Assembly (NCBI GenBank): GCA_022606425.2
Contig: JAHDVF020000503.1
Span: forward strand, 62,001-126,000
DNA length: 64,000 nucleotides
Reading direction: 5' to 3'
Origin: Lepidostoma basale
Lineage: Eukaryota; Arthropoda; Insecta; Trichoptera; Lepidostomatidae
Shown: positions 55,232-64,000 of the stretch, in pieces
How positions within the stretch are numbered: position 1 is the stretch's first letter
Layout of the letters: each line of letters opens with the position of its first letter
Program-made: the position numbers and the translations under genes
Notes under the pieces: generated by a model
Databases searched by the model: none
What the model was told of the DNA's origin: nothing
Seen by the model: the letters and a program-made list of their open reading frames with translations, nothing else

Positions 55232-55345
55232 TTTTCTCTCCACTGCTGGATATAGGCCTCTTCCATTTTCTTTCACTGGTCCCTGTCTTGTCCCTTCTGT
55301 ATCCAGGTCGATTCAGCTATTTGGGCAATACCATCAGTCTAACTT
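55232..55345 (-). mobile_element. LINE C-terminal scrap
   Basis: The inverse of CTCCACTGCTGGATATAGGC CTCTTCC corresponds to the EEAYIQQW end of RTE-like ORF2. Confidence 0.6.
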
Positions 55346-55659
55346 TTACGATGGGATTTGCTATTTCTTGTAAATTGTTAAAATATTTGATTTTCTTAAG
55401 AATTCTTGGGATGTATTCCTTAATAATATAAATATATTTAACTCATTTCGGTCAAAAAATCACCAGAGACATTGTATACCATATCTACTGATTTGTTGAT
55501 ATTTTTATAGGATCGAGAGTTTTGAATCTTCGTCCAAGTTCAAGAGAAAATACATATTTTGAAGATCCCGTTAGTAAGATAATGAGAGTTGTCTGTGTGA
55601 ATGTAAATCAGAGATTCCCAACTTGAGTGATTACGTTTGGCAAAAAAATAAATAAATAA
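55346..55659. other. AT-rich spacer
   Basis: Nothing recognised. Confidence 0.5.
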
Positions 55660-55800
55660 TGTTATGCCTTTCTAAGGCGAAACATGTCATTCCCAGAAAA
55701 CTATAATAATGCTTATATAAAACAGACGTTTTCATTGGTATTAATTATTTAATATGGAGTTTTACATCATTGTTTAAGAAACAATTAATTATTAGTTGAG
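55660..55800 (+). mobile_element. hpC unit
   Basis: GCCTTTCTAAGGCGAAACAT GTCATTCCCAGAAAACTATA, ACAGACGTTTTCATTGGTAT and AATATGGAGTTTTACATCAT, ending AGAAACAATTAATT. One of the best matches to the forward unit. Confidence 0.75.
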
Positions 55801-55894
55801 CGATTATGCCAGGTAAATAAAAAAAACGTTTGATTATATGTATTAAAAAATGTATGGTGTAAAAAATATATTAGGTAATTTAAAAAATGCAGTG

Positions 55895-55995
55895 TTAGAT
55901 GGAAGGACAGCTGGACCTCATCATCCGACGAGACATGATTTCTGTGTCACAGATCGTCAGATCCATTAAAAGAAGAAGAAGAAGAAGAAGAAATA
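55895..55995 (+). mobile_element. Element 3' end with AAG tail
   Basis: ACAGATCGTCAGATCCATTA AAAGAAGAAGAAGAAGAAGA; only the last 90 bp or so are element-like. Confidence 0.5.
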
Positions 55996-56444
55996 AAAAA
56001 ATAAATAAAAACTGGGTAGATAGAGCTTAAGAGATTTTATACGGAAATGTACTAACTCAAATCTAGTATTTTTCTTTAAGCTTTTGAAAATACACAGATG
56101 TTTGGGAAATTTTGATAAAATGTATACACAGTAACTAGCAGTAACTTTGCCTGTCCGTCAGATTTGCGGTGCGTAGGACTGCCTAATCCGAAACAATTTA
56201 ACCAGTGCGTTAATGGGTCGCATAAGCACTTCTTACGTTCCTACCGGCTGTGGCTGCGTGACAGGAATACGGATATGATTGGATATGGTTGTGCGAAATA
56301 GAAGGAAGGCACTTCATTCAAACCGTTTACGGACAGCGTGATAACATTTTACCTAACCTCACACGACGTGATTAAACATGCAATCATAAATAACCTTATT
56401 TAATCTGACTCTTGTAGAAAATCTCGCAATTACTACAATTAATC
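55996..56444. other. Spacer
   Basis: Nothing recognised. Confidence 0.45.
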
Positions 56445-56515
56445 CTTAAAAATGATTAACCCGCAATGGGTAAATCCAGTATTTGTCTACAAGTATTTGT
56501 ATACATTCAAAAAAC
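56445..56515 (+). repeat. fbA tail unit, solo
   Basis: TTAATCCTTAAAAATGATTA ACCCGCAATGGGTAAATCC and CAAGTATTTGTATACATTC, without an fbA body. It retains TTAATCCTT of the terminus at its left. Confidence 0.7.
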
Positions 56516-56524
56516 ATCTTGTAT

Positions 56525-56935
56525 TTAATTCGAAGCTTGCGCAAATAATAGTTAAGTGTGCTCTTGTACGGAGTTAAGTCATGGACCCTCAAAATCAGCA
56601 ATATGAACAGATTAGAGGCATTCGAAATATGGATGCATCGTAGAATACCTCAGCAATGTTAGTGTGCTACAAATAGCAAGAGTTGATAGACAATTGCGGG
56701 CTGACATCAATTGACCAGAAAGTGTCCTACCCGGGGCAGGTGCTCAGATGAGATGAGTACGAACTGCTCCACTTAATTATACAAGGGCAAAATAGAGGGT
56801 CATCGAGGTGTGGAGAAAGAAGTGATCTCCTGGCTCTAGAAGATATTTGATTGGACGGGGATTAGAACAGTCCAGGCGCTGTTTAGAGCTGCACAAGACA
56901 GGGACATGTACTCTCAAGTGATGGTCTACGTCACG
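56525..56935 (+). mobile_element. LINE C-terminus
   Basis: LLYGVKSWTLKISNMNRLEA FEIWMHRRI, later LIIQGKIEGHRGVEKEVISW and GIRTVQALFRAAQDRD. Same type as 26.6 kb. Frameshifts. Confidence 0.78.
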
Positions 56936-57264
56936 TCGTGAGGACCCGTCATGAAGTGCATAAAGTGGTATATTTGTTCCTAATGGTTACCTGCGGCAAC
57001 GCCGATGTCAATTGTTCTTTTGTGGTTCAACCAACCTGCATTTGGTGATGCCAGTAGGAAGAATATTTCTGACGATGAATCGCATCTGATTTGGACAATT
57101 TTAGTGCCAGGGAGGCAGCGTTCATAAATGTTACTTGCATGTTAATGTCTCTGTAAAATTTCATATAGTTATTGTATAATAATTTTCGTTAAACTTTTTT
57201 GTGTCTAAATGCGTCGTTTAAATGTTGTACGTTTGTGATGTCTCATTTGCGTAAAATAAAAATT
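56936..57264. other. Spacer, possibly an old lineF-like scrap
   Basis: GGTGATGCCAGTAGGAAGAA TATT resembles a diverged lineF block; not assignable. Confidence 0.35.
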
Positions 57265-57535
57265 AAATAGTCCATTGTTTTGGCCGAAACATTATGATAC
57301 TTCAATATTATTACTATTAAAATTTAAAACACTGTTATAATATCACAATTTCTGTTTATTCACTGAGAATGTCGCGACAGCTGTTTCGCCAACCGATGTT
57401 GGCATCATCAGGTGTTACAACAGTTTATTGTAACACCTGATGATGCCAACATCGGTTGTCGAAACAGCTGTCGCGACAATCTCAGTGAATAAACAGAAAT
57501 TGTGATATTAAAGCAGTTTTTTAAATTTCAACAGT
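57265..57535. mobile_element. hpA foldback, best copy
   Basis: Terminus AATAGTCCATTGTTTTGGCC. The minus-strand unit 57376-57411 reads CTGATGAT, stem GCCAAC/GTTGGC with ATCG loop, GAAACAGCTGTC; the inverted plus-strand unit 57437-57472 is nearly identical. The spacer between is GTTACAACAGTTTATTGTAA C. Outer arms CACTGAGAATGTCGCGAC and inverse. Confidence 0.85.
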
Positions 57536-58267
57536 AAAATAAAAATAAATCACTTAAGTAGAAGAATAATAAAACAAACAGTAACGATAGTATTGTTATA
57601 GAAAATAATTAAAACAAAAAACAAAATAGATTAATATTGATATGAAATATGAAACTATTATAGTCACAACAAATTATTTTTAGTGAGAAATAAGTCTAAC
57701 CTAGAAGTGAAACTACAATATATTTTATGAGACCCTTCAAATGCCTGAGGAGAAGACATAATACAAACTAAATATCACACACCGCAGCGAAGGATTTACG
57801 ATGCTGTTTAGTCTAGCCGGGCGTTAATTAACTAAGACACAAATAAACAAATAAAATCGTATGAATAAAAATATACAAGTCGGCTCTAAAATCACGATCA
57901 GAACAAAAGATTAACAATGTACAAAAACAAATGAGATGCAATGTCGAACAGAGTTGCACAATCCGCCTTTCGAATTTTAAAATATCTCTCTATTTGAAAA
58001 AAAAATAATGACGATCACGAGCTCATATAATCATACACAGTTTTGTTTACTAGTTCAAGGCGATACAGAACATCCGGGGAATGGACCGCAGTGGAACTGA
58101 AACTCGCTTGCGTGTAAATAGCTATGATCTTATGAAGTCAGGCGCGTATTATCCGGGGCGCATATGATTAATTCTCCAGAGAATTATTTCCAATACATCT
58201 CCCACGGTCTGATTGTAAGGATTACAATATCTAATCCAGTATTGAGCGAGACGTTTTTAATTTTCCC
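57536..58267. other. AT-rich spacer
   Basis: Nothing recognised; 58030-58165 moderately GC. Confidence 0.45.
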
Positions 58268-58806
58268 TTCTTCTTCTTCCTCAGCCTATTCCCGTCCACT
58301 CCTGGACAAATGCCTCATCCATTCGCTTCCATGTCACTCTGTCCAGTGCAGACTGCATCCAGGTCATTCCGACTTATCTATTCAGATTATCTTTACACCG
58401 TAGTTGCGGTCGCCCTGCACTTCTCTTTGCCGTCCACGGTCTCCAAGTCAGCAGTCTTCTTGTCCACTTTTCATCTGAGTTTCTGGCTACGTGACCTGCC
58501 TATTGCCATTTTAGAGTCGCCACCCGGTGGATGATGTCAGTGACCTTTATGTTTTCTCTCACCGTATCGTTTCTGACTCTGTCTCTTAGGCTTATTCCTA
58601 ACATGTCTCTTTCCATGGCTATTTGGGTCACTCGTAGTTTCTCGGCACTTTGTTTGGACAATGTCACAGTTTCAAGACCACAAGTACCAACTGGTAGAAC
58701 GCAAGCTTCATAGACTTTTCGTTTCAGGTTGATCGGTATTTTACGTTTTTTAAGGATCACTCATGTTTCCGAAAGCTAACCAGCTTAGTCTAATTCTTCT
58801 TTTTAG
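58268..58806 (-). mobile_element. lineB 3' end
   Basis: Left CTTCTTCTTCCTCAGCCTAT. Minus-strand frame: LPVGTCGLETVTLSKQSAEK, RDMLGISLRDRVRNDTVREN and IHRVATLKWQ, then broken. Same extent as the 34.3-kb copy, but the target duplication is unclear. Confidence 0.85.
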
Positions 58807-58924
58807 CTCTGCAGTTATCTGCAGCTCTCTGTAGCTCTGCAGCAATTAATTATATTAATGAAGCATGCAACAAGATTTTTTTAGCATTGCCCGATAGCTT
58901 AAAGTCGACTCAAAACTCTAAACT

Positions 58925-59050
58925 AATATTTTTTTTATACAACAGATCGTTTGAGCCAAATTACTGTATACAATTTGTTTTTTATATGATAAGTAGCTAA
59001 TCTATCGCCATTTTATTGTGACGTGAATATTACACCAGACAGTGTGACCA
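58925..59050 (-). mobile_element. sineA 3' part, alternative-tail form
   Basis: CAACAGATCGTTTGAGCCAA ATTACTGTATACAAT, then CTAATCTATCGCCATTTTAT TGTGACGTGAAT. Confidence 0.78.
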
Positions 59051-59331
59051 AAAAGTTGTTCTGTCTAGTTCTGCATGCTAAGACGCAGAAAGTACAAGAA
59101 GGCTACTGGTTTGAGACTTATTTACTTATTTTTGTTGGTACGTAAATAAACCATCTAATGAACATACAAATTACTAAAAGTGTATTATTAATTTATTTAC
59201 AATAATTTCTGTAATAAGCAAAAAGCATATTTATATTAGATTAGTCATTTGACACTTCAATTAGACATGTACACCAAGTTCAAAATACTGACAGTGCAAT
59301 TGTTTTGCACCACACATCAATGCGAATCTTG
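59051..59331. other. AT-rich spacer
   Basis: Nothing recognised. Confidence 0.5.
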
Positions 59332-59485
59332 CTAACTAATTAACTAACTAACCATAACGATCTCTCTCCGGGGTAAGCAGAAATAACGGACTGACACACT
59401 TTTCAATCTTGACATACTTCTTTCGAATCCTTAACATTCAAACATCGTAACATTCACGCTCGTCGATTTTTCCGACTTTGAATGA
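59332..59485 (-). mobile_element. lineA 3' end, short, decayed
   Basis: AATTAACTAACTAACCATAA CGATCTCTCTCCGGGG, then diverged inverse coding end to TTTTTCCGACTTTG. Confidence 0.8.
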
Positions 59486-59513
59486 TAAATGTATTGTGTT
59501 TTTGCCACTGTCT

Positions 59514-59937
59514 ACTTCTTCTTCTTTACTAGCTTTCTCCCCTCCACTGCTGGATATATCCAATTTCCTCCACTCGTCTCTATCCTGCCCCCTTTGCATC
59601 CAAGATTTTCCAACTCTTTTGATAATATCATCGGTGGCCTTCCGACACTTCGCCTATTTGCCCATGGTCTCCAACTGAGTATCCTGGGTGCCCATCTGTT
59701 ACCACCCTGTCTAGCCAAGTGTCCAGCCTATCGCCATTTCAATTTTGCCACTCGGTCCACGATGTCAGCAACTCTGGTGCGAAGTCTGATTTCTTCATTC
59801 CTTATGCAGTCACGCCAGCTCACACCAAGTATCTGTCTTTCCATAGACCTCTGTGTACACTTGATCCTGTGGACACTTTTTGCTGTAAGAGTTGTCGTCT
59901 CTAGTCCGTATGTTTGCCACTGTATCGAGTAATACAT
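59514..59937 (-). mobile_element. RTE-like LINE 3' end with GAA tail
   Basis: Two minus-strand frames: YGLETTTLTAKSVHRIKCTQ, RQILGVSWRDCIRNEEIRLR and VADIVDRVAKLKWR, then RWAPRILSWRPWANRRSVGR PP. CTTCTTCTTC tail at the left. Confidence 0.82.
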
Positions 59938-60360
59938 ACTTTTTTTAAATACATGATTTAAAACAGATCGTTCTTAGAGCGTGTGTTGTGGTAGTCATGC
60001 CTATTATTGAGAAAATAAATCCAGACAGCGCATTCTCCGGTGGCCAGATCTAGAGGCTGGGTTTATTTTAACGGCTCACAAAACATGGCGGTCAAAAGCA
60101 TCATTTTGTTTTATCCCAATCAAGACACTGAATGATACTGTGTTTGCCCGCGTACGAACAAACGCAGGGAAAGTTCATTCGTAAAAATTCCTTGTAGAAT
60201 TCCTATACGAAAATAAATCTGTCCCCTGTGAGCTTTCGCCGTTAGCTACGCCGACTCCTCGGCTGTATCGGTTGCATACCGTATTCATTATGAATACATT
60301 GTACAGAAATATGACACTAACATCAACCACAAATATAGCGTAGTTGTAAGATGGACTACA
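59938..60360. other. Spacer
   Basis: Nothing recognised. Confidence 0.45.
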
Positions 60361-60600
60361 TGAAGACCTTCTTGGCCGAGTGGTGAGTGGTTTGATAGCC
60401 ACATTCAATTCCCGGCGATGGCAGTGTGATTGTCACACTGTCTTTTGTGTGGTGTAGAATTTACGTGACAACAAAATGGCGATAGATAAGTTACCTATCA
60501 CATGTCATGAGAATTAATATGATAGCTATATCCTTTACATCGATTTGGCTCGCACTGTAATGATGTAAGGAGTTTTTCAACAAAATAATAATAATAATAT
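60361..60600 (+). mobile_element. sineA, AAT-tailed, near-complete
   Basis: A-box TTGGCCGAGTGGTGAG; eroded B-box (ATTCAATTCCCGGCGATGGC). Tail CAACAAAATAATAATAATAA. Confidence 0.85.
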
Positions 60601-60627
60601 CAATTTGTAATAGCATAATGCATGTAT

Positions 60628-61362
60628 ATCCTCGTGTATAGAAGTAAAACATGGAATTGGCATAAGGATGAAAGTAGAATAAATGCAGTAGAAATGAGAT
60701 CTCTAAGACGAATGTATAGATACTCTGTGTATGATAGAGTGTCGAATGAAAATATAAGAAAATGCGGTGCGAATGATGGTGTTATGAACAAAATAATGAA
60801 AAAAATAAAATTTGGCCACATGAAAATAATGAATAAAGAAAGAATGGTAAAAAAATTATATGGGTATATTAAGGTCTATAAGGTCTGGAATAAAATTTGG
60901 GTATTGTACATTAAACGTATTATACATTAATCCACTCTCATCTCCTCATCTAACAAAAACCTGTATAAAATACTTACAAAATTCCTGACTCTTAATAACA
61001 TAAATCTGTAACATATTCCTTACTACTAACAAAAAATTATTAGATACTAACCCTAGATGTAATTTGTATATATAACAATCTTCCAAAGATTAATCCCTTA
61101 ACCCACTACTACTACTACACAACTACCCTTACTTGAGACTGGCCCAGAACACCCACAAGCGGTGAAAAGTCATAAAAAAGAAGAAGAAGAAGAAAATTAT
61201 ATGGATGTGAATGGAACTAGAAATAGAGGAACACCGAGAAAAACGTGGAACGATCAAATATATCAAATATTGAATGAACGAGAAAAGGAAAGAAAAGTGT
61301 GGCAGTCCATTTTTTCTGCCTACTTCATTTGAGAGACGGCGTGATGGTTAGTTCGTTAGTTT
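60628..61362 (+). mobile_element. lineA 3' end interrupted by a 329-bp insertion
   Basis: Left part: MRSLRRMYRYSVYDRVSNEN to KERMVKKLYG. Right part resumes at 61193 (NGTRNRGTPRKTWNDQI) and ends GATGGTTAGTTCGTTAG. Also small internal deletions. Confidence 0.87.
60864..61192 (+). mobile_element. Unclassified retroelement inserted in lineA, 12-bp target duplication
   Basis: AAAATTATATGG at 60852-60863 is repeated at 61193-61204. The insert ends AGTCATAAAAAAGAAGAAGA AGAAG, a GAA-type tail, so plus strand. No coding frame. Contains CAGAACACCCACAAGCGGTG. May be a short LINE 3' end or a SINE. Confidence 0.8.
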
Positions 61363-61391
61363 TAGCTTTATTGGCTCTGACTGGAATTGTA

Positions 61392-61506
61392 ATGTGTGAA
61401 TATTGAGGAAATTAAAGAAGTTTGTCAGATAGGTAAAGTATAGCGGTACTTTGTTTGTGGGATCGCCTTCGGAGAAGCGACGTAATGGTTAGTAAGTTAG
61501 TTATTT
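61392..61506 (+). mobile_element. lineA 3' end, strongly decayed
   Basis: TGTGTGAATATTGAGGAAAT TAAAGAAGTTTGTCAG to GACGTAATGGTTAGTAAGTT. Confidence 0.7.
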
Positions 61507-61966
61507 AAAATTTTTGAAAAAAGAAGCACCACGTTCGATAGAGAGGTAGTCTTAAGGTGTAAAGTTGTCTGGTGGGACGGAGCGCCGCAGCGCCCTCTGC
61601 GCGCCATAACCCAGTTAACGCAGACAGTTTTTTTGACTCACATTATAAACATCTCTGTCCCGATGAGTATTCAAACAATTTTCTATTTCCATCGAGTGCA
61701 AAACATAATTGTTTTTCGTCTGGTTTAAAAATACTCATAATCTTGCTTCTAGCAGCGGGAGTCACGTGTTTGTGTTGTGTCGGTATAAGCTCCCGAGAGA
61801 TGTTCCCCGAGATGAGAAAACCGGTTTAAAATAAGGGAAACGCATATGTATTTTATCGAGTTTGAGGTCATGATACAAAAAATAAATAATTTTCACAAAC
61901 CTACGTCTATGATGACTTCACATGCAGAATCCAATGCGATAACCCTTAATTAGGCGCTAGACTAAG
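61507..61966. other. Spacer, partly GC-rich, repeat-free
   Basis: 61560-61830 holds a short GC-rich block (GGAGCGCCGCAGCGCCCTCT) and an 85-codon plus-strand frame with a cysteine-rich hydrophobic stretch. No supporting context. Confidence 0.35.
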
Positions 61967-62442
61967 TGCACAATGGTGTTCTTCTACCGACCCTTATGTA
62001 TGGAAGCGAAGCAAAGAACTGGCAAAAGAAGGATGAAAGTAGAATAAGTGCAGTAGAAATGAGATCTCTTAGACGAATGTGTGGATACTCTGTGTATGAA
62101 TGAAAATATAAGAAGTGAATGCGGTGCGAATGATGGTGTCATGAACAAAATAATGAAAGGATCATTAAGATGGTTTGGACATATTGAAAGAATGAATGAA
62201 GAAAGAATGGTAAAAAAATTATATGTTAATGAGGAAGACCGAGGAAAACGTGGCACGATCAAATAAATCAAATATTGAATATCGGCCATGTGAGGAGTCA
62301 TAGAAAATGACGCGCGTGCATGACACGATGTATGAATGTTGAGGAAGCGAGAGAAATATGTCATGAAAGAAAAGTGTGGCAGTCCATTCTTTCTGCCTAC
62401 CCCTTCGGGGAGACGGCCTGATGGTTAATTCGTTAGTTAGTT
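61967..62442 (+). mobile_element. lineA 3' end with 9-bp target duplication
   Basis: TAGACTAAG at 61958-61966 and 62443-62451. Internal deletions remove parts of the YDRV and NDVNG regions, breaking the frame. Tail ATGGTTAATTCGTTAGTTAG. Confidence 0.88.
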
Positions 62443-62454
62443 TAGACTAAGAGA

Positions 62455-62600
62455 GCCATTACTAAAGCATTATCAAATGTTTCAAATCAAAACAGTTGAT
62501 AATGCTTTAGAAAGGCGAAAAATGTAATTTCCATAAACTACAATAAAACTTATATGAAACGGACGTTTAATTTGAATTCATTAAAAAATATCAAGTTATC
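62455..62600. mobile_element. hpC foldback, small
   Basis: AAAGCATTATCAAATGTTTC then GTTGATAATGCTTTAGAAAG GCGAAAAATGTAATTTCC. Confidence 0.72.
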
Positions 62601-62684
62601 CTAAAATGATATTGGTAAAATATCTAGCCTGGCGAAATCGGACGATGTTGAAATTGTTATTTGAAAAACATAATTGAATTTTTT

Positions 62685-62940
62685 TATTGTTTCTTGAACA
62701 ATGATGTTAAACTCCATATTAAATAATTAATACGAATGAAAACGTCAGTTTTCTAGAAGTTTTATTATATTTTATGGGAATGACATGTTTCGCCCTTAAG
62801 GATCGTCAACCACCAGGATAGCCATTTGATAATGTCTTAGAAGGGCAAAACATGTCATTCCCACAAAATATAATAAAACTTCTAGAAAACTGATGTTTTC
62901 ATTCGTATTAATAATTTAATTTAATTATTGAAAATGAACT
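62685..62940. mobile_element. hpC foldback, best copy
   Basis: Left inverted unit TTGTTTCTTGAACAATGATG ... GAATGACATGTTTCGCCC, right unit TTTGATAATGTCTTAGAAGG GCAAAACATGTCATTCCC. Arms of about 100 bp; spacer of about 30 bp. Confidence 0.82.
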
Positions 62941-63054
62941 TCCATCTAGAGATATAAGTTAACTCATTAGATTATCTTTTAATTAAAAATTCATTCGATT
63001 CTGTTATACATCTAGAATTAATATAATAGATCTAATTTCCTAGACTCAAAAAAA

Positions 63055-63300
63055 AAAAATCTTTTTATTAAATTTTTTTTGGAAACATTGTATTATCACA
63101 AAACTTTTTGCACTTTTCACAAAAATGTTCACCCCTTTGTTAAATAATATTGAGTTATTACTTATATACTAAATGACGAGGTAAAAAGTGGAGTGGGGGA
63201 AAAGTTAAATTTTGTGGCAGAGTTAATTGTTGTTTACTTGGAATTATGAGACAGGGGGAGGGGAAATAAATGAAGACTAGAAGTTAAATTTAATTGGTTG
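63055..63300. mobile_element. hpD element, second copy
   Basis: CACTTTTCACAAAAATGTTC and AATTGTTGTTTACTTGGAAT TATGAGACAGGGG align with 41.47-41.70 kb. The GAAAC core is mutated. Confidence 0.65.
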
Positions 63301-63354
63301 TTTATAATATCTTCATTGCTTTAATATTTTTTAAACTTTGTATACAACATGATT

Positions 63355-63612
63355 TAATTGTATCTCAATAGAGACGAAGATGCAAATTGGAAACTGAATA
63401 TGGTTGATCAAGGTGTTTACAGGACTTATGACCTGTCATTGGTTGGGTTAAGCGCACGCTTTATGTAATTACAACATTCCCCATTCCACATTTCTTATGA
63501 CCATGTCTGACAAATTTTGGAAACTGTATATATGTTAAAGTCCTACACTAGATTTCACATGTCAGTTTCAATGCGCCATCTATGAAGATTTTGATTACAT
63601 ATGTTAATCTTT
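63355..63612 (+). mobile_element. fbA long form, right end missing
   Basis: TTAATTGTATCTCAATAGAG to GCGCCATCTATGAAGATTTT. Very close to the 17.9-kb copy. It is cut off by the lineA tail that follows. Confidence 0.82.
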
Positions 63613-64000
63613 TTAAACTAACTAACTAACTAACCATCACGCCGTCTCCCCGAAGGGGTAGGCAGAAAGAATGGACTGCCACACTTTTCTTTCCTGACAT
63701 ATTTCTCTCGATTCCTCAACATTCATACATCGTGTCATGCACGCGCGTCGATTTCTCTGACTCCTCACATGGCCGACATTCAATATTCGATTTATTTGAT
63801 CATGCCACGTTTTTTTCGGTCTTCCTCTATTTCTGGTTCCATTTACATCATTAACATATAATTTTTTACCATTCTTTCTTCATTCATTCTTTCAATATGT
63901 CCAAACCATCTTAATGATCCTTTCATTATTTTGTTCATGACACCATCATTCGCACCGCATTCACTTCTTATATTTTCATTCGGCACTCTATCATACACAG
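63613..64000 (-). mobile_element. lineA 3' end running off the window
   Basis: AACTAACTAACTAACCATCA CGCCGTCTCCCCGAAGGGGT at the left. The minus strand covers the C-terminus up to SVYDRVPNEN at the window edge, so the 5' extent is unknown. Confidence 0.87.

Noticed and set aside
61572..61829. 85-codon frame with a hydrophobic stretch as a secreted peptide
   Set aside because: The hydrophobic part is at the C-terminal half, not N-terminal, and there is no context.

Overview
The window looks like insect nuclear DNA, most probably lepidopteran. It is AT-rich and has a 94-bp intron with GT-AG ends, two tRNA-derived SINE families, many 5'-truncated LINE tails and several foldback element families. 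I see no bacterial operon, rRNA, functional tRNA gene, CRISPR array or viral gene. Species and host gene are inferences or unknown. Element names below (lineA to lineF, sineA, sineB, fbA, hpA to hpD) are local labels, not database names.

Left end (1-3462): the only convincing host gene, on the minus strand. Three exons join in one frame through consensus splice sites and give the last 171 codons of a proline- and glycine-rich, probably disordered protein that I do not recognise. A long 3' UTR probably fills 1-2366. Further upstream exons must lie to the right, but I found none with confidence, so much of the remaining 60 kb is probably intron or flanking DNA.

3463-11545: AT-rich single-copy-looking DNA with a few GC/CpG-rich patches, a duplicated 20-mer and a 66-bp hAT-like mini-element with an 8-bp target duplication.

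11546-64000: a dense mosaic of mobile-element remains. Most are 3' ends of LINEs: at least 45 pieces from eight or more families, all starting downstream of the reverse-transcriptase core, so no copy here is autonomous. lineA alone has about 25 pieces, ending in GTTA, GTT or GTTT microsatellites; others end in GAA, GAT or GATTT repeats. Five LINE copies and one nested insertion have clear 9-13 bp target-site duplications. Between them lie foldback elements (fbA) and hairpin-unit families (hpA to hpD).

Most interesting pattern: hpA, hpB and hpC each contain a unit of the form GATRAT, stem-loop, GAAAC, then GTC, often as two inverted copies. This resembles the hammerhead-ribozyme core known from the pseudo-LTRs of Penelope-like elements; hpA keeps CTGATGA and GAAA with a perfect 6-bp stem. 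Also notable is a tandem repeat at 24840-25019 whose unit lengths are all multiples of three and which stays open on the plus strand.

GC/CpG-rich patches without repeat similarity (for example near 6.2, 10.8, 21.1, 25.7, 27.4, 30.6, 36.5, 38.4 and 53.7 kb) are candidates for conserved non-coding regulatory DNA, but this needs cross-species alignment.
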